Below are positions 29,101-39,000 of a DNA stretch of 64,000 nt, piece after piece (position 1 is the stretch's first letter; each line of letters opens with the position of its first letter). The DNA comes from Thraustochytrium sp. TN22 (taxonomy: Eukaryota; Sar; Bigyra; Thraustochytrida; Thraustochytriidae). Where the stretch lies: NCBI GenBank assembly GCA_013306675.1, contig JABLUY010000102.1, positions 3,026-67,025 of the forward strand, written 5' to 3'. A model generated the notes under the pieces. It was not told the origin of the DNA and did no database searches. It saw only the letters and a program-made list of their open reading frames with translations. Made by a program: the position numbers and the translations under genes.

Positions 29101-29941
29101 AGGAGCAGGAGGATGCCGAAGTAGTCGCGCTTGAAGGAGCGCGCGAAGAAGTGAAAGGTGGTGGCGGCGCGCCGCCGCCTGATCTCGCGGTGGTAGCCGA
29201 TGATGGCCAGCGGACCGGGCAGTGCACCCGAGGACGGCCGTCGCAGATGGCGGGCACCGTCGCTCGGTGAGCTCGCCGTGCCGCCGCTCTCGGACCCGGA
29301 CACCGAGCCCGACCCAGACCCGGATCGTTGTCTGCGCCGAGACCGCCGCGAAGGCAGGCTGCGCAGCGAGCCAGAGATGGATCTCCGTGACCCCCCTCGC
29401 GCCAGACGCTTCCGCCTGCGCTCCTCGGCGGCCATGGCCGCCTTGGTGCCGTGTCGCCCTGTGCGCGCGTCCGACGCACGGTCGCCGAAGATCATGAAGA
29501 ATGTCCACGCGGCCCAGCTCAGTTTGGATTCGTCAAACTCGCTCTGCTGCGACGGGCTGTGTGGCGCTCCGCTGAGCGGCGAGCCACCACTGCGCTGCGC
29601 CCATGACCTTGGCCGTCGGCTGCGCCGCGACGCCGACGCCGACCCCAGCTGCTCGGTCCGCAGGCCCAGATGCGCGGTGTGTGCCGCGTCGTACCGCTCC
29701 TCGCCGTGACTGCTCTCGAACAGCCGGTCGGCGAGCGACACGGACCCGGCCGGCTGCACCTCATACGAGACGTACGACTCGCGCCGCGCGACGCCTGCTC
29801 CAAGCTGCGCCTCGACGTCATCCGCCAGGAGCGCCTCGTCCTGGTCCCTGCGTGGCAGCGCCATCCCCAGCAGTGCCTCGGCATCTTGCGTGTCGTCCTC
29901 CGCACCGGCCCACGCCGCCTCGGGGTCCTCGGCGAGGCTCT

Positions 29942-30008
<67 letters not shown>

Positions 30009-30104
30009 CACGTCCACGTCCACGTCCACGTCCTCGTCCTCGTCCTCGAACTCGTCTTCGATCGTGCCGCCGTCGCTCCCGCTTTCGTCGTCGCTCCTCG
30101 CCAT
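25896..30104 (-). CDS. degenerate-PAP2 + polytopic membrane module fusion, protein B
   Basis: 1,402 residues, a paralogue of the 22280-25363 protein with the same two modules. The N-terminus is disordered: acidic, with Asp-Val and ~11 Asp-Ala dipeptides. The PAP2-like module (residues ~310-590) has VGPDFLARCAPFCMENITW, then RGLRGMYSSSVGF where PSGH should be, and QSGQHSVYVTF where SRxxxxxHxxxD should be; active-site residues are lost, so catalysis is unlikely. A ~250-residue Ser/Glu-rich linker follows. Module 2 begins RPRAFWEPHFRDKL, has about eight helices and keeps the block RRHHPKRPRLRRRIADMFGLPG, MFPDKTRLESA, FGALFAQLPL, SWIATRRFGVDTLHVR. The C-terminus ends in a poly-Asp stretch and a last hydrophobic patch. 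The start at 30104 is the first Met of the frame. Location and function unknown. Confidence 0.8.
26098..26142 (-). repeat. poly-Asp trinucleotide tract
   Basis: A (GAC/GAT)n run near the C-terminus of protein B encodes about fifteen Asp in a row, after the last module-2 helix. Confidence 0.8.
29943..30047 (-). repeat. in-frame hexanucleotide tract (Asp-Ala / Asp-Val)
   Basis: A (GACGCA)n run of about eleven units, then a (GACGTG)n run and GAG/GAC triplets, encode the acidic N-terminus of protein B. The hexamer period keeps the frame. Such tracts are expected to be length-variable. Confidence 0.85.
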
Positions 30105-32447
30105 CTCTAGCCGTGCAATTCCCCGCGGCTCCCGCGTCTCATAGCCCGCTCAGCCCGTGCAGGTACTAGGCCGTGCAGGTCGTCCGCGCCCGTTCACGAC
30201 CTCGCCGTGCCTCGCGAGCTCGTACGGGTCGTCCGAGTCCACGGGCGTACCAATGCGCCGCGCGGCGCGACCCGAGCCTGCCTGCCTCTCTCCCTCGGTT
30301 GCGCGCCGAGCCGGCAGGCGGTCTGCGCCGCCGAGCGCCGCCGAGCGCCGCCGAGCGCCGCCGAGCGCGAGCGCGGCAGGATGGATGGATGGATGGTTGC
30401 CGCGCGGCGCGGCGCGGACCTCGGAGTCGCTCGCTTCAATGGACAGCACCCGGACCTACGGACGCGGCCCGGCGGCTCGGCAGCCCGCCCAGGCGCGAGG
30501 CGCGACTGGCGAGGGCGGCGGCGGCCTCGCTGAGGCGCGAGGTGCGCGCCGAGACCCTGCACGCCCCGTGCTGCGTCTGAATACCCGAGCTGCGCCTCGC
30601 GCACCGACGAGGGGGCGGCCAGGGACCAGGCCGAGGCCGCCAAGCAGGCGACCGTGACGGCGGAGATGAGTGAATTTCCCGTCCTTGCCGTGCTTCCTTC
30701 TTCTCCTTCGATACTTGGTGCCTGTCGCTCGCCATCGCAGGCGCGCAGCCTGCTCAGCCGAGTCAGCTGGCTGCTCGGCGTCTTCTTGATGCAAGCTCGC
30801 CGAGCTCGGACGGACGCTGGTTCTTGGGCATGTACGTTTCCCTCTTCTCTGGGCAGGGGGACTGGAAGTGCTGACGAGGCTCTGACGAGCAAAGCGGAGT
30901 CACCGAAAGGAAACCCTGGCGAGCGACCACGACCAGGCGCTGGCTGGTGGCAGGCTGTGAGACCTCGAGCTGGCTGGGCGCGATGCAGGAGGAGGAGTCG
31001 GATTACGATGCGTGCGAAGCCGCCCTTCACTGGGTGATCCTCAGCCATGGCTGAGTCAGGACTCGGGCGGGCGACGACGCGGCGCGAACGTTAGTTCATC
31101 GGTGGCGTCGCATGACGATGAGGCCCGGACGCCAGCCAGACAGTGGTGAGCAATGTCGACCATGGCTCGCGACGAGGCCGAAAGGCAGCGACGTCTCAGC
31201 CTCAGCCGCCGGTGCGATTCGCTGCGAGCGCCTCGAGCGCCTCGATGCCATCCAACCAACGACCCGCGCTACTGCCCGGCACTGCAAGCTCGTCGGCCGC
31301 TGGCCAGCCGTCGCTGACAAGCCATGATGTCAGCCAGAGGCGAGCGACGGCAGTGGCGCCGCGGCGCCGCGGCCGCTGCCATAGCACTACTTCGACGACC
31401 CAGAGTCTTCGGCGACCCGGCCTTTCGGCTCCCCGGCCGCCGCCGCCAGCCAGGCCTGCCAGTGTGATGAGCTTCAACAAAAAATTCATTGATAATTATT
31501 GCGACAAGAACTCGCGAGTCTGACTCTGGATCGATCGCGAGAGAAAGGTTCTCTGGCGCCTGGAAAAGCCGCTTTGAGCTGCTGCAGCTGTGCAAGCGAG
31601 TTGAAGGAGCCGTCGTGCTGGCCTGTTCCCGGCTCAAACCAGCGATGCGCCGATGTAGCCAGGAGAAGACCGACGGCTTGCTGACGCGATGTCGCATCAT
31701 GTCGGTCGATCGCAATGTTCCTTGCTCCACCCCAAGTCTCGCTGAGCTGTCCTCGGCGATTCGATCGCTGCGAGCCCGAGGCCCGAGGTCGCCGCCACTT
31801 CGCCTGGCCCGGCCGGCGCCTCCACCCTCGCTCAAAGCGCGACGTGGGCCCGACGTGCCGCGCGGCCGTCGCCGCCTCTCGCAGCTCGCCAGCCTGCGGT
31901 GACGGCGGCACGGAGCTCTAGCAGGCCCGCCTCGTGGAGTCCAAGTTCGACCGGTACCTGTACGGGCACCGCGCCTCGCCGATGCGCTGGAGCCATCCGA
32001 GTCGCGTCGTCGTCGGCGGCGAGATTGCCTTCCGCCCGCGCCAGCGCCCCGGCGCCGCTGCCCGCCAGCTGCGCTGCGCTGCGCCGCGCCGCGCCGCGCT
32101 GCTGGCCCCGCCCGCGGCGGCCTCGGAGTGTCCAAGGCGGGCGACCAGGTCCCCGTCTCGTGCGCCTCGCTCGACCACTCCAGTTCCGCTTCGCCCGGGC
32201 TCCTCGCGCGCGGCGCGGTCAGGCCCTCGCGGCGGCGGCGGCGGCGGCGGCGGGGCGGCGGGGCGGCGGCTCGCGCGGCGCGGCGCGGCTCGCGGCTTGC
32301 GCGGCTCGCGCGGCGCGGCATCCGCGTGCCGGGCGAAACCAACTCTGCTTGCTGGCCTGCTTGCTACTGCGCTGGCTGGCCTGGGCATCGGCGCGGACGC
32401 GCGCGGCGAGGGCGACGGCGGCGCGGCGCGGCGAGGCGCGCGGCGCG
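30105..32447. other. 2.3-kb divergent intergenic region
   Basis: It lies between protein B (start 30104, minus) and the LPP (start 32448, plus). Frames of up to 284 codons exist on both strands, but they overlap and are Arg/Ala/Pro/Ser-rich without domains. It holds a 10-bp (CGCCGCCGAG)n run at 30325-30369 and a (GGAT)n run at 30379-30396. Sequence from about 32050 to 32447 is extremely GC-rich (GGC/GCG repeats) and is probably 5' leader of the LPP gene. Confidence 0.55.
30325..30396. repeat. 10-bp GC repeat followed by (GGAT)n
   Basis: Four copies of cgccgccgag (30325-30369), then after a short gap about four copies of ggat (30379-30396). Confidence 0.85.
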
Positions 32448-34085
32448 ATGGGGCGCGAGGAGGACGGCAACGGCACGGTGGAGTCGTCGGCGTCGGCGTC
32501 GGCGTCGGAGCGCGCGCGCTCGAGCGACGAGATGCAGGCCGTGGTGGATGATGGATTCACTGCGGCCGAGGCTGAGGCCGACGCGGACCGCGCCGCGCCC
32601 GCCAAGCCGGCGGTGGACGGCGTGCAGAAGGCCGAAGACGTGGTGCGGTTCGGGCCGCAGGGGCACTCGGCGGACCAGTCGAGCGTCACCATCGCGGAGA
32701 GCGCGAACGGCAGGACGGGAACCTTCAACAGCATGGTGCCAGAGGGCGCTGGCAAGGACGAGGGCGAAAAGGAGGAGCAGGGCGCGCAGCAGAAGGAAAA
32801 GAGGCCGTGGACGTCCATCGACGGCACGATTCTGGACGGAAAGTGCATCAATGGAAAGCGGTGGCTGCCGCGCTGGTGGTCCCACACGTATCTGGTGGAC
32901 TGGGCCGGCGTGGTGATCATGGCGATCTTGCTGCTGGTCATTAACGGGCCGATCGATTGGCTGCAGCACTACCCGATCAACATGGCGTCGCTGCACATCC
33001 AGAACCCGCTGCACGGCGACCGCGTGAGCATGATCGCCGTGGGTGCCATGGTGGTTGTGCCGTGCGTGGTGCTGGCCGTCTTTTTCTGGCTCAAGCGGCG
33101 AGACGCCTTCGAGGACATGCACTCGTTCGCGCTCGCCGTGGTGGCGCCGGTCGTCTTCGCCTACGTGGTGTGGGTCATCATCGGCAACGGCGCCGGCAAG
33201 CTGCGGCCTGACTTCCTCGCGCGCTGCGCGCCCGCTTGCATGGAGAACTTCACCTGGACCTGCGCCCCGGACCCGTCGCTGTACGCCGAGGGCGCCTGCG
33301 ACCTGTCTGCGCAGGCCTGCTGCCCCGTGCAGTGCGGCCGCCTCGACCCGCGGTACCCGGACGTGCTCGACTGCTCTTACACGCAGAACGGCGTCGACCT
33401 CAGCACGCTCACGCTGCAGCAGGTGTGCAGCAAGTTCTGGAACCGGCCCATCACGCTCAGCGAGGCCTCGTGCCAGGGCTTCGCCGGTGAGTCCGGCTAC
33501 AGCGAGTTCTCGGTGCGCGAGGGCTTCCGCAGCCTGCCTTCCGGCCACACGCAGGTTATGTTCAACGTCGCCACCACCTGGTGGCTCTACCTCGTGGGCA
33601 AGCTGCAGGTCTACGGCCGCGGCGTCCAGCAGCGCACTTTTTGCTACGGCTACCTGGCCATCTCCTTCATGTTCGTCCTCGGCACCTACGTGGGCGTCAC
33701 CCGCCTCAACGACATGAAGCACGACATCTTTGACATTGTTCTCGGCGCATTTATGGGCTTCATCACCAGCCTCATCGCGTACCCGTTGTACTTTCAGAAC
33801 CCCACGCTCGGCGGCGAGCCGCTGCGCCGACCGGCCGACTTCTCCGTCAAGGACGTGCTCTGTTGCCGCACTCAGGGCACCTGGCCCGTTCTTAACACGC
33901 ACCTCCCCGCCTCTGACTACGCCGACAGCGCCTATGCGCAGCCTCGCACTCAGGTCGAGTCTGAGCAGGTTGCCACCTTTCTTCAAGCCTCGGACGACAC
34001 GACGCAGCAAAAGGACGATGTCGATGTCGATGTCGACAAGGGGAACGACGGTGACGTTGAAAAGGGCACTCTCTCCAGAGCCTGA
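32448..34085 (+). CDS. PAP2-family lipid phosphate phosphatase (intact motifs)
   Basis: A 545-residue protein. Residues ~135-450 form a six-helix LPP. All three catalytic blocks are present: GKLRPDFLARC (C1), LPSGHTQ (C2, with the His that donates the proton) and TRLNDMKHDIFD (C3, the nucleophile His and its Asp). A Cys-rich lumenal loop (ACMENFTWTC...ACDLSAQACCPVQCGRLDPR) lies between C1 and C2 and is longer than in animal LPPs. Enzymes of this class remove phosphate from phosphatidate, lysophosphatidate and related lipids on the outer or lumenal face of a membrane. The N-terminal ~130 residues and C-terminal ~90 (with VDVDVDKGNDG) are polar and cytosolic. I start at 32448 because upstream codons are GC-rich repeat. 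The C1-to-C2 region is clearly related to the two inactive fusion proteins next door. Confidence 0.9.
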   Translation: MGREEDGNGTVESSASASASERARSSDEMQAVVDDGFTAAEAEADADRAAPAKPAVDGVQKAEDVVRFGPQGHSADQSSVTIAESANGRTGTFNSMVPEGAGKDEGEKEEQGAQQKEKRPWTSIDGTILDGKCINGKRWLPRWWSHTYLVDWAGVVIMAILLLVINGPIDWLQHYPINMASLHIQNPLHGDRVSMIAVGAMVVVPCVVLAVFFWLKRRDAFEDMHSFALAVVAPVVFAYVVWVIIGNGAGKLRPDFLARCAPACMENFTWTCAPDPSLYAEGACDLSAQACCPVQCGRLDPRYPDVLDCSYTQNGVDLSTLTLQQVCSKFWNRPITLSEASCQGFAGESGYSEFSVREGFRSLPSGHTQVMFNVATTWWLYLVGKLQVYGRGVQQRTFCYGYLAISFMFVLGTYVGVTRLNDMKHDIFDIVLGAFMGFITSLIAYPLYFQNPTLGGEPLRRPADFSVKDVLCCRTQGTWPVLNTHLPASDYADSAYAQPRTQVESEQVATFLQASDDTTQQKDDVDVDVDKGNDGDVEKGTLSRA

Positions 34086-36058
34086 GACAAGCCCTGCTGG
34101 CTGCCTGGCCTGGCCTCAGGCGGGCTGCCTCCTATAGTTTCAAAGGACTTGTGTAGCGGCGTGCCGCGTGCGCGTGGCGACTCACCGCCCGAGTCGTGCG
34201 CATTGATGTTGGTTATTTGCAAGCGCTGGCAAGCAAGCAAGCAAGTGGAGCAAACAAAGATTCCTATGTTTATGTGATGGCGGCGACGGCGGCGGCGGCG
34301 ACGTGTGCGACGTACTACGAGGTCGCGAGAGCGCGCGCGCATGGTGGCGGCGGACTTACTTGCCTACGACGCTGAAGTTCGACCGACAACAACCTGCGCA
34401 ACGCAAGCAGCCGGTCGCACGGCGCGGCACGGCGCCTCGCACGCGCCACATCAAGTGCCCAAAGCGCAACAATCTCCACCAAGAACAATTCAGCCAGCCA
34501 GCACTGGCTGGCACCGCCGCTGCCGCGTCGCCCGCCGACCAGGCCTCGCCCCTGCTCAGCTGACCTCGACCAGCCAGCCACTGGCGCAGCGCAGCGCGAG
34601 TCGGGTCAGTCGCGTCAAGTCGACCGCCGGCCACGGCACGGCGCTCGATTGCGCTGGCGTCGAGCGGCCCGCGCAAGCCCCGCGAGTTCTTGCACTGCAG
34701 CTAGCTCGCCACCTCGCCCGAGTCACGCTGCTCCAAGTTGCAAGTTGCAATCAGTGGCCATGGTGGCAGTTGAAACAGGTAGTTGGGCTGGCCCGGCGTC
34801 GGCGACCCGGCGACCCGGCTCCGGTTTCTGCAGTACTATTGTGGCCAGCCCGGCCGTCGCAGCCGGACCGCTGGCGCTCGCAGCCCTTCCTGCAGCGCCG
34901 GCGGCCCTCGCTGCCAGCGCCGCCCTCGACGAGACTTTCTTCTCGAGCGCCGGGCGGCCAGCGAGCGAGCGAGCGAGCGCCTGCCAGTGGCGGAGCGACG
35001 AGCGAGCGAGGGACCGCGCGAGTGATCAAGCGCGTGAGCGAGCTTGGACCTCGCAGACTGGGCGCGCGCCCGGCCAGCCAGCCAGCCAGCATTTCGCTGC
35101 CCCACGTCAGGCTCCGCGCGAAAGCTGGCCGCGCGAAGCAGCACGCGCCCTGCACGAGCCGCGAGCTGCAGCTTCGCGCGCGGAAGCTAGCTAGCGGCGC
35201 GCGCCGCGCTCGCCCAGCCCCGCCGGCTGCCGCCGCGCCCACATCGGCGCTCGCTTTCCCCCAAGCAGCAAGCTCTTTCCAAAGTGCGCACCGCAGTGCA
35301 CCACACCGTGTCCATCACCGGCACGCGCCACGGCACGCGCACCGCGCCGCGCGCCCGGCCAGGGGGTGGCTGCAGCGCCGCCGCCGCCGCCGCCCGCCGG
35401 GCGAGCGAGCGAGCGGCCGCGCCCGCCGCGCCGCGCCCGCGCCGGCCGCCGCGGCCGCAGCGAGGCGAGGCGAGGCGACTCAGGCGAGGCGGGCGCGCCC
35501 CGCACGCCGCGGCGCGCGTTGCGCAGAGCCCCGCGTTCCCGCGCGGGGCGGCGCGGACTCGCTCCAGTCAGTCGCTGCCTGCCTGCCTCCCGCCAGACGA
35601 GACTCGCGCTCGCGCCCGCGGCGGCGGCGGCGGCGCGGCGAGCGCGCGGGCGGGCGGCGGGCGAGCGCGCGAGCGGGAGCCGCGCGGCGCGGCGCCGGGC
35701 GCGCGCGGGCACGCGCGCGGCGGGCGCGGCGCAGGGCGACCGGCCGGCCGGCCGGCCAGCTGCGTTTTCGAAATGAATCTCTCCTTGCTTGCAAGGCCTG
35801 AGGCCCACGGCCGCCTGCGCGCGCGCGGCAGAGCGCGGGCGCGAGCGCGCGCGCGGCCGCGCGGCGCGGCGCGGCGCGCGCGGCGCGCGCGCGGCGCGCG
35901 GCGGCGCGCGCGGCGGCGGCGCGCGCGGCGACGGCGCCGGTGCGCGGCGCGGTCTTCCCGAGGCGGCGTCCCGCGCCTCGTTTCCATTCGTTCATTCCAT
36001 CGGACATCAGCGGCGCGCAGGCACAGGCGCCGCGGGCGGCCGCCGCGGCAGCGGGAGG
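34086..36058. other. 2-kb intergenic region, repeat-rich
   Basis: There is no convincing gene. Arg/Ala/Pro-rich open frames up to 498 codons are products of extreme GC. Simple repeats include (GCAA)n at 34229-34246, (CCAG)n at 35072-35090, a GCTAGCTAG run at about 35184-35194 and long GCG/GGC runs at 35620-35760 and 35830-35945. The last part is likely the promoter and leader of the cyclase gene. Confidence 0.6.
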
Positions 36059-39000
36059 ATGAAGCGGCCGCGCGCGTCGCGGTCCGGCAAGGCGCAGCCG
36101 CGGGCGCCATCGACCCCGCCCCCGCCGCCCTCGCCGCCCCCAACGCCACCGCCGCAGGCAGCGGCAGCGGCAGCCACAGCGCCACAGCCCCAAATGATTG
36201 ACCGGAACAAGTCCATGGTGGTGCGGCGCTTCGTCCCCCGCGTCGTGGTGGACAGGTTCGAGGCGGTGCAGCTGGAGGCGAACGAGGCGAGCCTCGAGGA
36301 GACATGGGGCGTCGTGGCGTTTTCGACATCTCGGGCTTCTCGAGCCTGGCCAACGAGCTGCGCACCGAGGAGCAGAACCAGGCCGTGGAGCAAGACCAGA
36401 ACATGGCCACCGGCGCCACGCGCTTCACGGCGCAGTTCCCGCTCGGCTCCGGCAGCGCCAACTTTGCCCCGCTCGCGCCTTCCTCGGACCGCCTCGCCGA
36501 GATCCTCAACAGCACGCTGCGCGACCTCGTCAACTACATCCTCATGAGCGGCGGCGACATCATCAAGTTCGCCGGCGACGCGCTCATCGCCATCTGGCAG
36601 AGCACACCCGAGGACGTCGGCAGCATGGCGGCCGTCGCCTGCCACACCGCGCTCAAGTGCACGGCGCTCACCTCCGGCTCGCGCTCCGGCCTGCACCTGC
36701 ACCTGCACACCGGCATCGGCTGCGGCCAGCTGCTGCTCGGCCACGTCGGCGGCCAGCTCGGCCGCTGGGAGTTCTTCATCGCGGGCGACGCCAACTCACA
36801 GGCGGCGCTTGCGCAGGAGGCCTCCTCGCGCGACCAGGTCGTCATCTCCTCCACCATGCGCCGCCAGCTCGCCTCGCTCATGCGGCTCGCGCCGCAGCCC
36901 ATCGAGATGGAGTCCTTCTCACAGCCCGAGCACCCGGGCTACTACCAGGTGCGCATGGTCAAGCTGCTGCACGGCAACCACCGCTTCCCGGACAAGATCA
37001 ACCTCTTCAGCGAGTCGCAAATGCCCATGGAGTCACGCATCCTTTCGCTCGCCTCCGCCTACATCCCGCGCCCCGTCATGGAGATGCTCGAAAACCGTTC
37101 CGTCGGCGTCGATGAGATACGCAAAGTCTCCGTCATCTTTTTCCACCTCACCGACCCGCTGCGCGTTCCGCCGCCGGTCGACCACCAGCGCCAGCCCGAC
37201 GCAGACCTGGCCTCCAGCAGCGCGTCCTTCTTCGCGACCGGCGCGCACGCCTCTTCCGGCAGCGGCAGCAGCCGCGCCAGCCACGACAGCAGCGCGGCTG
37301 GCACCGTGCACAGCAGCAGCAGCAGTGGCAGCCTCCACGCCGCTGGCAGCCCGGGCGCGCACGCCGACGACCGCGACGATGCCGCCTTCGTCTCGGCGCG
37401 CAACACGCACGAGCACAAACTCCTTCACAACGGCAACACCATCCTCTCGGCTGCGGAGGAGGCCTTGCAGGCCTACGGACTACAAACATCAGCAACGCCG
37501 CCAGCAACAGGGCCCAAGCGCCCGCCGCTCACCATCGATACCTCGACCGACGCTGACGCCATCGAACTCGAGACGCAACGCCACCGCGAGCTCCTGCACG
37601 GAAAGGCTCTCGACGCCTTCCTCAATTCCATCCAGGACCGCGTCAAGGCCGTGCAGCGAGCCGCCTACAGTCAGTGGGGCACGCTTCGCCAGTTCATCAT
37701 CGACGACAAGGGCTGTGTCGCCATCGTCGTCATGGGCCTGCCGCCGCACTTTTTTGAGGACAACGCGGCGCGCGCCGTCAAAATCGCCGCCAACCTCATT
37801 CACACGCAGGCCATCCCGGCAACCGCCGGCGTCTGCTCCGGCACGGTCTTCTGCGGCGCCATCGGCTCCGAGTACCGCGCCGAGTACGCCGTCACCGGCG
37901 AGTGCATCAACCTCGCCGCCCGGCTCATGGGCAAGGCCGCGCCAAACTCGGCGCTCTGCGACACGCAAACCTACAAGGAGGCCAAGACCAACCACAACTT
38001 CCGCTTTACCAAGGTCTCGCACCAGCTCAAGGGCTACCGCCAGGCCGTCGCCGCCTACGCACCGGACCTTGCCATCATCGCCGAAAAGAAAACACTCAAA
38101 CCCGGTCACGCCCCGCAGAACCAGGCCGGCCCGGCGGCCGCCCCGGGCGCCGGCTGGTCCACGATTGGCCAGCTCGGCCCCAAGGCCGACCTCGGCCGCG
38201 CCGCCTTCTTGGACCGCATGCGCCCCTGCAAGGTGGTCCTGCTCGAGGGCGCACCGGGCTCCGGCAAGTCGCACCTGCTCAATTGGGCAAGCGTGCTCGC
38301 CGCGCAGCGCGCGGTTGATATCTTCTACAGCGAGGCCGAAGTCTCCGAATCCAAGACGGCCTTCTCCGTCTGGAGGACCATCGTCCAGGACATGCTCAAG
38401 CTCACGCCCAAGGACCCTGATCCGGAGCCCGCGCCTCTCGCCGCCAGCAGCAGCGGCAGCGGCAGTGGCGACGCCACCGGCACGCCCGACGCATCCGCGC
38501 TCACTGCGCGCCTCGCGGTCATCGGCGCAGGCCTCATCATCGCCTCTCCCAGCGAGGCCGCTGCGGCCATTGGCGTCGACCCGGACGCGCTCAACGCGCC
38601 TCTGATGCGCCTCGCTGACTCGCGCGACTCGGCCTTTTCGGTCGCCGATGTGCATGGCGCCGCAGGCACCACCGCCTCGCCGCCGCTCACCACCATCTTG
38701 GGCAGCGCCGGCGCCGGCGCACGCACGTCCTCGCTCTCCTCCATCAAGCGCGTTGGCATGCGCGGCCTCAAGAGCGGCCCCATGTCGGAAGACCTGGCCG
38801 CTGCCGACGGCGACATCCTCACCATGAGCAGCTTTGGCGCCAAGCGGAGTAGCTTCATGAACCTGCGCTCCGCAGTCTCGGCCGATGCCGCGGGGGTCGC
38901 CTCGCCGGCTGGCCGCGACCGCCGCCGCCTCTCGTCCAAGTCGCGCTCCGCGCCGCGCCCGCAAAAGCTATCGCGAACGCGCTCGCTCCAGGCCACCCCT

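Noticed and set aside
30194-31048. 284-residue minus-strand open frame upstream of protein B
   Set aside because: It runs through simple repeats, has no domain and overlaps open frames on both strands.
34305-35801. 498-residue plus-strand open frame
   Set aside because: Composition is almost only Arg, Ala, Pro, Ser and Gly, it crosses microsatellites, and several other frames are equally open there.
37489-38964. 491-residue open frame antisense to the cyclase
   Set aside because: It is shadow of the cyclase coding sequence; the cyclase strand has C1, C2 and P-loop motifs.
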